From Nostoc sp. CHAB 5844 (lineage in GTDB: Bacteria; Cyanobacteriota; Cyanobacteriia; Cyanobacteriales; Nostocaceae): a stretch of 64,000 bases of DNA. Every line of letters starts with the position of its first letter. The first letter of the stretch is position 1. Under the pieces are notes generated by a model that saw only the letters and a list, made by a program, of their open reading frames with translations, was not told where the DNA came from and made no database searches. Positions 1 to 8,864 of the stretch are shown here, piece after piece. Made by a program: the position numbers and the translations under genes. Location: NCBI RefSeq assembly GCF_020829595.1, contig NZ_JAIVFW010000001.1:1-64000 (forward strand). The letters are read 5' to 3'.

Positions 1-2
1 TG

Positions 3-128
3 ATTAAACATAAATTCAGCCGTTTGAATTTCCACATTATTGACATTCAGCAACATCTCAAGAAGCAAACTGGCTTTGTCGTTCGCTCTCAGCCTGTTGT
101 TGACCCTGATGACATTGTTGAGGATTAG
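3..128 (+). CDS. 3' end of an unidentified protein (partial)
   Basis: An open frame enters from the left edge and ends at TAG 126-128, giving the last 41 residues of a protein that ends in an acidic tail (DPDDIVED). The visible part has a basic start followed by alternating hydrophobic residues. No family was recognised. It is read in the same direction as the small gene at 389, but 260 bases separate them, so shared transcription is uncertain. Confidence 0.5.
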   Translation: MKHKFSRLNFHIIDIQQHLKKQTGFVVRSQPVVDPDDIVED

Positions 129-388
129 TCACTCTCTGGTTGAGTCGATGGCGGGTATTATCCCGTGATTCGCTTACAACGAGTCGCACGGGGATTCTCA
201 TTAGAAAAGCTATCTAAGGCCAGTCTACAGCCAGCCGCGTCATTTCTGTTATGCAGCGCAATATTAAGCAAACAGTTACGCCTAGCTACGTAAAGTTATA
301 AGACGTTGACTTTTCAAAGTAATTAGTTATTTTGTAGTCTTAGTTACAGAATTAATTTTGCTTTAACCCATCAGGGAGGCTTACAGCT
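129..388. other. intergenic region, no gene seen
   Basis: No coding frame is supported here. The stretch 3' of the first gene carries no clear terminator hairpin. The last part is AT-rich and leads into a strong Shine-Dalgarno (GGGAGG, 374-379) for the next gene. Confidence 0.4.
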
Positions 389-655
389 ATGACAATCAAT
401 ACTCAAAGACCAAATTGTGCTGTACCAGCAGTCAGGCAGAATCTAGATTGGTTAAGCAAAGCCTATAGCAAAAATTCAGTGCAGCAATGCCAACCTGACC
501 TATGGGTGCGCCTTTTAGAACTCCCTAGCCCTTACAGTTCTAATGAAGCACTGTTACTATGCCAAGTTTCCGCCGATGAGTGGTTAGCCTGGGTTCCAAA
601 TCATGGGGAAGTGAGGTTGCATGTTAGTCAATGGCAAGTGGTCAATGATCAATAG
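389..655 (+). CDS. small conserved hypothetical protein, 88 aa
   Basis: This is a short soluble protein with no membrane segment or signal peptide. The start is well supported: GGGAGG lies at 374-379, nine bases ahead of ATG 389. The C-terminal half is rich in Trp (WLAWVPNHGE, SQWQVV) and looks like a small beta-strand domain. No family is recognised with confidence, although the composition is typical of small cyanobacteria-specific proteins. It stands alone and converges on the Maf gene. The stop is followed at once by heptamer-type repeats (gtcaatggtcatttgtc pattern). Confidence 0.7.
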   Translation: MTINTQRPNCAVPAVRQNLDWLSKAYSKNSVQQCQPDLWVRLLELPSPYSSNEALLLCQVSADEWLAWVPNHGEVRLHVSQWQVVNDQ

Positions 656-742
656 TCAACCCTTCGGCTACGCTCAGGGCAAGTGGTCATTTGTGATTTG
701 TCATTAGTTATTTACTCCCTGCACCCTTGCGCCTCTGTTGTA

Positions 743-1348
743 TTAGTTATGTTGCCAAAAATCAGTGACTTCGTATCCCAGTTCTGCCAGCATCTGCCGC
801 AGCAAGGGTAAACTGAGACCGATGACATTGCTGTGACAACCTGCTATTTTTTCGACAAACAAACTACCAAAACCTTCCAAGGCGAAAGCACCAGCACATT
901 TGAGAGGTTCGCCTGTAGCTACATAAGCTTGGATAGCGCGATCGCTCATTTTTGCAAAGTAAACCTTTGTCACCTGACACTTGACTAAAGTCCGGTTTTG
1001 CGTTGAATCAATCAACACATGACCCGTGTACAAATCGCCAATATTACCTTGCATAAATTGCCAACGAGCGATCGCTTCTGCGGCATCTGCTGGTTTGCCA
1101 TGAATCTTCCCATCAATAGCCAACACCGAATCACAACCCATAATTAAAGCTGATTCAAACTGCGGTGCTATAGTTTCCGCCTTTCGTTGAGCCAGAACTT
1201 GCACTAACTCAGCCGGATCACTCAGTTGGATTTGCGACTCATCAAAATCACTCGGTTTCACTATCGGTTCAATACCAACAGTTTGCAACAAACGACGACG
1301 CGCCAAAGAAGCAGAAGCCAGTACAAATTGAGGAATGTTCATTGTCAT
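743..1348 (-). CDS. maf: Maf family nucleotide pyrophosphatase
   Basis: Maf proteins hydrolyse non-canonical or excess nucleoside triphosphates in the cytoplasm ('house-cleaning') and were first described as septum inhibitors. The N-terminus [16 protein letters not shown] matches the signature loop of the family (usually SxSPRR, here SLARRR). The central [10 protein letters not shown] stands where the catalytic acidic motif lies, and [10 protein letters not shown] follows as the conserved second motif. At 201 residues the length is normal. Two starts are possible (MTMNI); the upstream Met is used here. The gene follows CyanoP on the same strand with a 78-base gap that contains tandem 'gtcaaaagtcaatgg' repeats. 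Confidence 0.92.
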   Translation of the reverse strand: MTMNIPQFVLASASLARRRLLQTVGIEPIVKPSDFDESQIQLSDPAELVQVLAQRKAETIAPQFESALIMGCDSVLAIDGKIHGKPADAAEAIARWQFMQGNIGDLYTGHVLIDSTQNRTLVKCQVTKVYFAKMSDRAIQAYVATGEPLKCAGAFALEGFGSLFVEKIAGCHSNVIGLSLPLLRQMLAELGYEVTDFWQHN

Positions 1349-1426
1349 TTGTCAATGGTCAAAAGTCAATGGGTCAAAAGTCAATTGTCACACACTGGCT
1401 TTTCCCTTCTGCCTTCTGCCTTCTAG

Positions 1427-1972
1427 TTAATAGACTGTGAAAGAATCTACAACATTTTCCATAGTCCGTTTAACCTTTGCCCAACGTTTTTCGGGAATTG
1501 AGGCGTTAAAGGTAAACAGCTTGCCACGACTAACAGCAACACTAGCGATGTTATGCCGTTGTTGATTATTCGGTAGTTTCACTAAATACTCTAATATATA
1601 GTAGATTTTACCTTCAGTATCTTTCTCTCGTGCATCCACTAATTCGGCTGTACGACCAGAATCTGAAGGCGCAAGGGCAGCTTTGCCTAATTTATAGCCA
1701 ACTTCTGTAGGAGCGCCAAGTTCTTTTAAAGTTTTACCTTCTGGCACAGGACTAATAACCACAGAGACATTTTCGGATATTTCAATCAAATCATGGAAGA
1801 CTACATCAGGGCCGTTAGCAACTTTGACTTGTAACCAGCCGTTGGGGTATGAAAACTGATAGCCATCAGCAGTATCTACATAGCTTTTAAATCCAGCCGC
1901 AGCTGCTACACCAGGATTACTCAAGCTGAAGCTCAAAATTAATAACAAAATAATTGCAATTCGTTTCCACAT
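1427..1972 (-). CDS. psbP: PsbP-like protein CyanoP of photosystem II
   Basis: CyanoP is a lumenal thylakoid protein related to plant PsbP and linked to photosystem II assembly. The 181-residue product begins with a hydrophobic signal segment (residues 5-25, IAIILLLILSFSLS) ending in AAAA before GFKSYVDTADGYQFSYPNGW, which is the PsbP-fold start. The C-terminus FNASIPEKRWAKVKRTMENV is also typical. No cysteine lies near the cleavage region, so the lipobox known from some CyanoP proteins is not seen, and signal peptidase I cleavage looks more likely. The gene lies directly upstream of maf on the same strand. Confidence 0.9.
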   Translation of the reverse strand: MWKRIAIILLLILSFSLSNPGVAAAAGFKSYVDTADGYQFSYPNGWLQVKVANGPDVVFHDLIEISENVSVVISPVPEGKTLKELGAPTEVGYKLGKAALAPSDSGRTAELVDAREKDTEGKIYYILEYLVKLPNNQQRHNIASVAVSRGKLFTFNASIPEKRWAKVKRTMENVVDSFTVY

Positions 1973-2087
1973 TGTTAAAGATTCCTTTGGGCTGGAAGCA
2001 ACACAACTTAAGCGTTATTGATCGTTTTCATTGTCCCACCAACTGGGTCGCAGCGGATAAGGCATCAGATGGGGAGATTCGTTACCT

Positions 2088-2696
2088 ATGCTCACAACTA
2101 TCGAATTGCGCTGGTTTTACCCTGGTACAATACCAACAGAGATTGAAGAATGGTTTCCGCAAAACTGTTCGCCAGAAAAACGAGAAGACTGGTATCTTTA
2201 CGCGCCAGGATGTAATTATTTGGGAATTAAACTGCGGCAAGAACGTTTAGAAGTCAAATGGCGCAAAGCCGAATTGGGTGTAGTGCGTTTTGGGGAATTG
2301 ATAGAAGGTAAGGCAGAAAAGTGGGGTAAGTGGATGTGTAGCGATTCCACAGGAGAAAGTTTTCAGCCTGCAATGGTGTTTGGTAATTCGATTTGGGTGA
2401 ATGTCCAGAAAGTACGCCGTCTGCAATACTATCAAATTTTAGCTCACTCTTCAGTACAGGCAGTTGCTAATGATGAAAATATAGATAACAGTTGTAGTGT
2501 GGAAATTACGCAACTGCTAATTCAGGAGCAAGCTTGGTGGAGCCTAGCATTGGAAGCTGTTGGAGAATATAGCCATCTGCTAGAAAATCTCCGAGCAACG
2601 GCAAGTTGCGTATTTAATAACTATCGAGCGTCTAAACTGATAGCTGCAAATTCCTACGCTTATCCTCAATGGGTAGAACTGATTTTGCGGAACTAA
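2088..2696 (+). CDS. conserved hypothetical protein, 202 aa
   Basis: This soluble protein begins with a pattern (TIELRWFYPGTIP, EEWF, DWYLYAPGCNYLGIKLRQERLEVKWRK) of alternating charged beta strands. It recalls CYTH-like triphosphate-binding folds only in a general way, and no catalytic motif can be assigned. The C-terminal third is helical (QAWWSLALEAVGEYSHLLENLRATAS). No signal peptide is present. It is transcribed divergently from CyanoP with a 115-base gap. Function unknown. Confidence 0.75.
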   Translation: MLTTIELRWFYPGTIPTEIEEWFPQNCSPEKREDWYLYAPGCNYLGIKLRQERLEVKWRKAELGVVRFGELIEGKAEKWGKWMCSDSTGESFQPAMVFGNSIWVNVQKVRRLQYYQILAHSSVQAVANDENIDNSCSVEITQLLIQEQAWWSLALEAVGEYSHLLENLRATASCVFNNYRASKLIAANSYAYPQWVELILRN

Positions 2697-2986
2697 AATC
2701 ACCTTATAGGGTACTGTAATAGCTAATAATACTGAGTCATGATGTTTGTGAGCAAACAAATTTATGCGTCAAAAATATTTCTAGATTTTAAGTATTAAGC
2801 CTGAGATGGAAAATTACAGCAGAATTCAGAATTCAGAATAAGAACAGGCTCTATACTTAGTTTTGAGGCTTAAATGCTGTAATTTACTTACTTGAAATCT
2901 GCTGTATATGTGGCGATCGCTTGCTATCAATGTGCGTAAGTTTACCACCTGCGTTGTCATCTTGACATGAAATTGAGGAAAAATAG

Positions 2987-3979
2987 ATGCCTTTGAAAAA
3001 TTACGGTGTTCTAAAATGTCGAGCAATTAATCGCAAGCTAGGTGAAGGGCCTTCACCTCACTACCAAGTGCTTGTGACTGATGAAAAACAAAAGCATCGC
3101 ATCGCCATCAATGTAAAGTCGCAGCAAAGTCCCTCAGAATTACTCTATTTTGTAGACGAAAATTTTTCTCACCCCATCACCAGAGAATTGCAAGCGTTAG
3201 ATTTTGGCTTTCATGAGTTACCGAAGAAACCAGGCGGACTCGCCTTAGACTACATCAGGGGGAATTTGTTTGAGCCAGAGAATATGAAAGCGTTGCCTTA
3301 TGATGTGCCTGGGCCAGACAACGACTTGAATGAGTTGTTGGAATTATACATTGCACGGGCGATCGCCTCTCTAGATGCAGTGCTTTATCCCTTCGGCGAA
3401 AAATGGGGGCCGGAAACCGATGTCAAGGATAAATATTTTGGTTTTCTTCCTGGTAACGGTATCCATGACATCCACATGAACCAGGGTAACGCCGCCCAAT
3501 TTCAAAAAGACAACGGTGTTTGGCAAGATGGCGGACTGCTGATTTACTACCCAGCCCGAAATCAATGGTTAGGTATATTTTTAGCTTTCCAATCACAGTC
3601 TTTCCACACAGACGATACTACTGGTAATAGATTAGATGTAGTAATTCCAGCCACTACTGCCGCAATTCGGATTTTGGCTGCTTTGGTAAATCCTGTTGGA
3701 GACGATATTGGCAAGGAGACAATTAGTTTAATTAATACCTCGCCAGAAAAAGTAGATTTAAGTGGATGGTCACTGGCAGACCGAGCCAAGCGCAAGCAAC
3801 GCCTCAGCGTTATCATTCATCCAGGCGAGGTTGTGCGAATACCTGTAGCTAAAAACAGCATCCAACTAGACAATACTGGCGGCATCATTACTCTACTTGA
3901 TGACAAAGGCATCAAGATAGATGGTGTTTCTTACACCAAACAAGATGTTCAAAAGCAAGGTTGGACAATTGTGTTTTAA
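2987..3979 (+). CDS. DUF2278 (YukJ-like) protein with C-terminal lamin-tail domain
   Basis: Residues 1-220 match the DUF2278/YukJ family by eye: MPLKNYGVLKCRAINR, the HYQVLV strand, the GNGIHDIHMNQGN motif and the GGLLIYYP strand. The conserved HDIHMNQG segment holds two His and could be an active or metal site, but the family's biochemical role is unknown. Residues about 235-330 form a separate domain (LINTSPEKVDLSGWSLADR...HPGEVVRIP...TLLDDKGIKIDGVSYT) with the lamin-tail (LTD) Ig-like pattern. No signal peptide is evident, so the protein is probably cytoplasmic. It is a single gene converging on the PP2C phosphatase. Confidence 0.88.
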   Translation: MPLKNYGVLKCRAINRKLGEGPSPHYQVLVTDEKQKHRIAINVKSQQSPSELLYFVDENFSHPITRELQALDFGFHELPKKPGGLALDYIRGNLFEPENMKALPYDVPGPDNDLNELLELYIARAIASLDAVLYPFGEKWGPETDVKDKYFGFLPGNGIHDIHMNQGNAAQFQKDNGVWQDGGLLIYYPARNQWLGIFLAFQSQSFHTDDTTGNRLDVVIPATTAAIRILAALVNPVGDDIGKETISLINTSPEKVDLSGWSLADRAKRKQRLSVIIHPGEVVRIPVAKNSIQLDNTGGIITLLDDKGIKIDGVSYTKQDVQKQGWTIVF

Positions 3980-3984
3980 TCTCG

Positions 3985-4030
3985 TCATTGGTCATTTGTC
4001 TTAAACCAATGACAAAGGACAAATGACAAG
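3985..4030. repeat. heptamer-type inverted/tandem repeat between convergent genes
   Basis: The short gap holds 'tcattggtcatttgtc' followed by its near complement 'aatgacaaaggacaaatgac', able to fold into an imperfect hairpin. The same word family recurs at about 640-710, 1340-1395, 40800-40830 and 40950-40985, always next to gene ends. This resembles the short tandemly repeated sequences described in heterocyst-forming cyanobacteria. Confidence 0.6.
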
Positions 4031-4033
4031 TAA

Positions 4034-5482
4034 CTAAACAATCTGCAACACCACAAGGGTCATATCATCAGTGTTTTGCCTATCAGCACCGATGAATTGC
4101 TGAACTTGGTTAAAGAGATAATCCACAATTTCTTCTGGCCCGTTGCAATAGCGACAAGCTGCGCTGAAGGCAGCCACAAAATTTTCTTCATCGAAGCGAT
4201 CGCCACTGGCTGCGGCAGCATCAGTCAAACCATCTGTATAATAAATTACTGTATCTCCTGGTTCTAACTGTGCCTGGGCATCTTCATATTGGCTGTTCGC
4301 ATCTAAGCCAATTAGCATCCCTAGAGTATCTAAACGGGTAACAGTTTTTGTTGCTGCGTGCCACCACAAGGGAGGATTGTGTGCGGCATTGCTGTAAGAC
4401 AAAATCCGATTTCTGGGATTGTACTCAGAATAAAACAACGTTACAAAGCGGTGCGAATTTTCTAAATCCGCATACATGACTCGATTCAAATTTTGCAAAA
4501 TTCCGGCTGGGGAATTGCCATGCAATACTTCACCCCGCAGCATTCCCCGCATCATGGTCATAATTAGTCCAGCGGGGACACCTTTTCCCATTACATCCCC
4601 AATTACGAAACCCCAACGACTGGCTTCTGGAGAAATTCTACTGATTAACTGCAACTGATTATGATTGGTGGCAATAAAGTCGTAATAGTCGCCACCGACT
4701 CGATTAGCAGGTTTACAACGTGCAGCTAATGCTACGCCTGGAATATTTGGGCATTGGCGCGGTAGGAGTCGCCTTTGAATTTCTGCCCCAATTTCTAATT
4801 CTTGGTCTAGGCGTTCTTTTTTCCTTAGTTCGACTGCTAGTTCATCATTTTCAATTGCTACTGCTGTTTGGTCTGCAACTAAGCGCACTAGCTTTTGTCT
4901 AGTTTCTGTCCAGCTATAGTCTGGGTCACGGCTTAAGACGTACAGCCATCCACGTTCTGTATGCTTGACTAAAATTGCCGTACCAAATATTTGTACATCT
5001 GGCCCCAAATAGCGATGCATCTGATCGTCTAAAATACCTGTGGAACTTGCTAGTGGGGTACTATTGGGCAGCAATGTAATTTGACTGCTGGCTGTTTCTA
5101 AGGCTTTGCGGATATTTTTTCGCTGGCGACTGTCCTGCCAGTGTAGTTGCTCTAATCTAACTTGACCGTTAGGTTTGTAGAGAAATAAGGCACTCCCATC
5201 AGCATCTGTAACTCTTGTTGCCATTAACGGAATCAGTTCCAAAAACTGATTCAAATTATTGAAGCTTCTGAGAGCAAATCCTAAAGAACTCAGCAAATCT
5301 TGAATTTTGTTTTGTTCTCGGTGCAATCTGGCGACAAGTTCTTTTAGTGCCACGACTGGTGTGACATCCGTCGCGGCACTATTATTACCATCAGTAGGTT
5401 GAAAAGGCACTTGAGACACAGGCACAGATACTATCCAGTTAACAGTAGTAGATTGTAGATTACTTAATAAGTTTTTTGGCAA
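4034..5482 (-). CDS. GAF-domain PP2C-type serine phosphatase (RsbU/SpoIIE-like)
   Basis: The protein probably dephosphorylates an anti-sigma-antagonist-type partner in a partner-switching pathway. A short coiled segment (residues 45-70) precedes a GAF-like sensor domain (about 75-225, FNNLNQFLELIPLMATRVTDADGSALFLY). After a linker (EIGAEIQRRLLPRQCP), the PP2C catalytic domain (about 245-480) shows GGDYYDFI, GFVIGDVMGKGVPAGL, NAAHNPPLWW and YYTDGLTDA, which carry the metal-binding Asp/Gly residues. The 482-residue length suits this architecture. It lies 840 bases downstream of ftsY and is probably transcribed on its own. No anti-sigma or STAS partner lies next to it. Confidence 0.9.
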   Translation of the reverse strand: MPKNLLSNLQSTTVNWIVSVPVSQVPFQPTDGNNSAATDVTPVVALKELVARLHREQNKIQDLLSSLGFALRSFNNLNQFLELIPLMATRVTDADGSALFLYKPNGQVRLEQLHWQDSRQRKNIRKALETASSQITLLPNSTPLASSTGILDDQMHRYLGPDVQIFGTAILVKHTERGWLYVLSRDPDYSWTETRQKLVRLVADQTAVAIENDELAVELRKKERLDQELEIGAEIQRRLLPRQCPNIPGVALAARCKPANRVGGDYYDFIATNHNQLQLISRISPEASRWGFVIGDVMGKGVPAGLIMTMMRGMLRGEVLHGNSPAGILQNLNRVMYADLENSHRFVTLFYSEYNPRNRILSYSNAAHNPPLWWHAATKTVTRLDTLGMLIGLDANSQYEDAQAQLEPGDTVIYYTDGLTDAAAASGDRFDEENFVAAFSAACRYCNGPEEIVDYLFNQVQQFIGADRQNTDDMTLVVLQIV

Positions 5483-5729
5483 AATATTGCTAAATCATAT
5501 TGAGACAAGATGCCTCAATTTAGCAAGAGTAGAAAGACGTAGGGTGTAGCTAGAAAAAAGTATTGCATTTGCTAATTTTATTTCTAACTAAATACAGATA
5601 CAAAAATTTCATGTATTTTTACTGAAACACTGATGAGTATAAATCAGTAACTTCCTCCATTACCTAAAAAGTTTTTTAGAATTAGAGAAGTCAATTAGCA
5701 AATCATACATCATGAAACATAAAATTCCT

Positions 5730-5751
5730 TAATTAATTAATTAATTAATAA
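5730..5751. repeat. TTAA microsatellite
   Basis: Five consecutive ttaa/taat units form a perfect low-complexity run in the AT-rich leader region upstream of the PP2C gene. Confidence 0.8.
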
Positions 5752-6180
5752 ATTTTTTCAATTTTTTAGATTTTTTATTGTCTCAGAGAAATAGACAGAT
5801 ACTGAAATAAACGATAACTTAAGCTTTTCAGTTAAAAGTTGAATCTGTTGTTGTAGTTTGAGCAATTTCCTCACTTCTAATTTATCTCCAGAGAATATTC
5901 ATAGATTTTTAATTAAGGTAACTTCATGTATGCTCCTCAGTTAGACAAGTCTGTTGAGGTTATTACTACAACCGTAATTGAATCTTAGCCAGGTTCGCTT
6001 TTGCCGAGTAAGAGACTAATGAGCTTGAGATCTTTTGTTTTTTTCAGTATTTATAGCAGTTCTCAATTGGGTTTACAAGATGATTGCTAAGAGGGTAATC
6101 CTTATACGTACATACCATTGAGTTGGCAAAAGTAGGTGAAGAGTGAGTGTGTCTCCAATGGCGTAACGCACTCTAATAGA

Positions 6181-6302
6181 GTGGCAAGACTAAAATAGTG
6201 CATAAATATAACTATTGTGATGTGGGACGGAAAGCCTGCACCGGACGGGCAAGATGCCCATCGTACAAGAAAGCTATAATGCAACATTTTAGTCTTGTCG
6301 TG
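6181..6302. repeat. candidate MITE with 14-bp inverted ends
   Basis: The left end ggcaagactaaaat and the right end attttagtcttgtc are inverted copies with one mismatch. The similarity extends weakly inward (agtgcat / atgcaac). The 120-base interior has no gene and contains 'cggacgggcaagatgccc', a short palindromic phrase. This is consistent with a small non-autonomous transposable element downstream of ftsY. Confidence 0.5.
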
Positions 6303-6322
6303 CCAGTCGGTTGTCTGTCGTC

Positions 6323-7903
6323 TTATCCACTCAATAGAGCCTCGACAAACTCGTAGCTAGAAAATGGACGTAGGTCTTCAATTCCTTCGCCTGCACCAAT
6401 AAAACGAATTGGTAAACCCAATTGCTGCACAACAGCCAGCGCCACACCGCCTTTCGCTGTGCCATCAAGCTTGGTTAATACAACACCACTGAGTTGGGCG
6501 GCTTGAGAAAATACTTCTGCTTGGCGCAAGCCATTTTGACCGAGGGTGGCATCTAAAACCAATAAAGATTCAATTTTGGCATTAGGCGCTTTTTTATCGA
6601 TAATCCGGCGAACTTTACTGAGTTCATCCATTAAGTTCTTTTTATTTTGCAATCGCCCAGCAGTATCGACTAATAATAGTTCTGTTTCTCGTGCTTGAGC
6701 AGATGCGATCGCATCAAATACTACGGCGGCGGGGTCTGTATTTTTACCAGGGTTGGCAATTACTTCTACGCCGCTTCTGGTTCCCCAGACCTTGACCTGT
6801 TCGACAGCCGCTGCTCGGAAAGTATCTGCGGCACCAATCAAGCATCTGTAGCCAGATTTTTGAGCTAAGTGAGCAATTTTGCCAATGGTTGTGGTTTTCC
6901 CGGCACCATTGACACCAGTAATCAACCAAATATTTAGGTTGTCTTTTTCTGGGGCAAAGCTGGGTTTGTCAGATTTGCGGATTGGCTCATCTAACATATC
7001 TCGCAGAATTTGTTTTAAGTAAGCGATCGCTTCTTCTGGGGGTGTAACTTCTTCTCGCAGTTTTTTCTGTAAAGCACTGATAATATAATCTGTGGCTTCT
7101 ACACCGACATCAGCTTGTAAAAGTACAGATTCAATTTCTGCTACTGCCGCTTGGTTAAGTGGCCCTTGCCCAACAATGGCTTTGAGTTGGTTGACGATGT
7201 TACGCCGAGTTTTGTCTAATCCTTGCCGTAACTTTTTTAGCCAAGTTATTTCTTCAATCGAAATGTCTTCTGCTCGTCTACCTTGAGCTGCCAACAATTC
7301 TGCTGACCAGACAAATCCTTCGTCAAACACCAAATCTGGTGTTTCTGTTTGGGTTGTTTTGCTAACAGTAGCAGGTTGCGCCAATTCCAGTTCTGGTACT
7401 TCAATGGCAGTGGCTATCAATCTTTCTTGCTTGGCTTGCCGTTCTGCTGCTGCTCGCTCTAAAAAAGACAATGCAGCTGGCTCGGTTGGCGGTGTTTCTA
7501 TAGATGTCGGTTCTTCAGCGCTGACTGTAATTTCTGGTTCTGTTGCAGCTACTTCCTCAACATTTGTCTCTGCTTCTGGTTGTGGTGTTTCGATAATTGC
7601 CGCAGGTTCTGGGATAGGAGTTACTACTTCTTCGGTAACTGCAGCTACGGTTTCCGGCGTTGCTGATGGTGTTGAGGCAGTTTCTTCAAGTTCGGATTGT
7701 TGTTTTTGCTGAATATTTTTATAGGCAGCTTTAGCAAACGCCAACAGGTCTGCTGCCGAGTCTGGTGCAGTTGTTGGGTTAGTATTTGATGTTTCGGTTG
7801 CCTCTGGTTGGGTTACAGGTGCTGGAGACGTTTCTGCCTGTTGGGTTTCCGAGGGAGTATCAGAAGAATCGTTATATTGACGACGAAACCAATTAAAAGC
7901 CAT
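6323..7903 (-). CDS. ftsY: signal recognition particle receptor FtsY
   Basis: FtsY is the GTPase that docks SRP-bound ribosomes at the membrane translocon. Residues 1-200 form a long acidic, Pro/Glu/Thr-rich A-domain. Residues about 215-300 form the N four-helix bundle, and about 315-526 the G domain. GTPase motifs are clear: GVNGAGKTTTIGKIA (P-loop), DTFRAAA, DTAGRLQNKKNLM and TKLDGTAKGG. The 526-residue length is normal for cyanobacteria with an extended A-domain. The gene follows nusB on the same strand after 215 bases, an order (DUF502, nusB, ftsY) often seen in cyanobacteria. Confidence 0.97.
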   Translation of the reverse strand: MAFNWFRRQYNDSSDTPSETQQAETSPAPVTQPEATETSNTNPTTAPDSAADLLAFAKAAYKNIQQKQQSELEETASTPSATPETVAAVTEEVVTPIPEPAAIIETPQPEAETNVEEVAATEPEITVSAEEPTSIETPPTEPAALSFLERAAAERQAKQERLIATAIEVPELELAQPATVSKTTQTETPDLVFDEGFVWSAELLAAQGRRAEDISIEEITWLKKLRQGLDKTRRNIVNQLKAIVGQGPLNQAAVAEIESVLLQADVGVEATDYIISALQKKLREEVTPPEEAIAYLKQILRDMLDEPIRKSDKPSFAPEKDNLNIWLITGVNGAGKTTTIGKIAHLAQKSGYRCLIGAADTFRAAAVEQVKVWGTRSGVEVIANPGKNTDPAAVVFDAIASAQARETELLLVDTAGRLQNKKNLMDELSKVRRIIDKKAPNAKIESLLVLDATLGQNGLRQAEVFSQAAQLSGVVLTKLDGTAKGGVALAVVQQLGLPIRFIGAGEGIEDLRPFSSYEFVEALLSG

Positions 7904-8118
7904 TGCTGCTAACGGTGTTATTTGTTATGTAAGTCAGGAGTTATGAGTTAGTAAGTTATGAGTTTAATTGAATTTGTTACTCTTCCCTGTGGTGAAAACC
8001 TCCGGGATATCCTCACCTCTCAAAGCCGGGTTACTGGCAGGGGGTAATTAATACCCCGCAAGCAACTGACTTCTCCTCACCTTCAACTCACAACTTAGCA
8101 TTCATAATGGTTACAAAG

Positions 8119-8760
8119 TTAGGATAAAACACTGGGCAGTTTTTTTTGTTCTGTGAATCGGCGTAGAACTCCATTGATAAATCGATGACCTTCATCGCTG
8201 CTGTAGCGTTTGGCTAATACCACTGCTTCGTTGATGGCCACACTCTCAGGAAGGTTTAAAAATTCCATTTCGGCCACAGCGATGCGGAGAATATCGCGGT
8301 CAATTTGAGCTAAGCGGTTGACTTGCCAATCTACCAAAGCAGCAGCTATTTGTTCATCGATAAAGGTACGATGTTCATTGACTGTTTTGACAATTTGAAT
8401 GGCATATCTACCAACTTCTCTGTCTTGATTTGCTAATTGAATCAATTCTGGGAACTCAACTGCTGCACCGAGTTGATTGATTGCAGTTTGGGTATAAGCG
8501 ATCGCTTCTTGCAACATGGTTCTCGCGGTATTCATGTCGGCAGCGCGAGTTTGGCTGGTTAAAAGGCGATCGTTACTGCGTTGCAGTTCCGCAGCAGCAT
8601 TGTCTAAGGTATCTTGAACTTCTGCTCTCAAGGTACGCACGGTTGCTAACACCAATTTGGGCAGATGTTCCTCGGTTAATTTTTTTGGGTTGACTGGTAA
8701 CTGGCTAAGACTTAACAGCGCCAGTTCACGAGCGATTTGTTGAGGTTTGCGGTCTTGCAT
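8119..8760 (-). CDS. nusB: transcription antitermination protein NusB
   Basis: NusB binds boxA RNA with NusE (S10) and supports rRNA antitermination. The C-terminal half carries the family pattern [53 protein letters not shown]. The N-terminus ([16 protein letters not shown]) is also typical. An insert at about residues 40-100 makes the protein longer (213 aa) than the E. coli form, as is usual in cyanobacteria. It lies 104 bases downstream of the DUF502 gene and upstream of ftsY, on the same strand. Confidence 0.96.
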   Translation of the reverse strand: MQDRKPQQIARELALLSLSQLPVNPKKLTEEHLPKLVLATVRTLRAEVQDTLDNAAAELQRSNDRLLTSQTRAADMNTARTMLQEAIAYTQTAINQLGAAVEFPELIQLANQDREVGRYAIQIVKTVNEHRTFIDEQIAAALVDWQVNRLAQIDRDILRIAVAEMEFLNLPESVAINEAVVLAKRYSSDEGHRFINGVLRRFTEQKKLPSVLS

Positions 8761-8864
8761 GGAAGTGAGTGCCTAAGCACTAAACTAAGGGTTAAAAGTT
8801 AGTTGATTTCGACAAAGCCAGACATTCATAATATCTATTTACTTGTGCCTTTGCCGGATAAATT

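Larger units (their letters stand above)
5483..6322. other. long AT-rich intergenic region with repeats, no supported gene
   Basis: This 840-base gap lies between ftsY and the PP2C gene. It holds a TAAT/TTAA microsatellite (5730-5751), a sequence like an IS630 end (tatagcagttctcaattggg, from 6052), and an inverted-repeat element at 6181-6302. An open frame on the minus strand at 6102-6287 lies across the repeats and has no RBS or recognisable product, so it is not called. Confidence 0.6.

Noticed and set aside
6102-6287. 61-codon minus-strand open frame downstream of ftsY
   Set aside because: It lies across inverted repeats of a candidate MITE, has no RBS and no recognisable product.
7359-7712. 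117-codon open frame opposite ftsY
   Set aside because: It is the reverse of the Pro/Glu/Thr-rich FtsY A-domain and consists of Ser/Val-rich low-complexity sequence.
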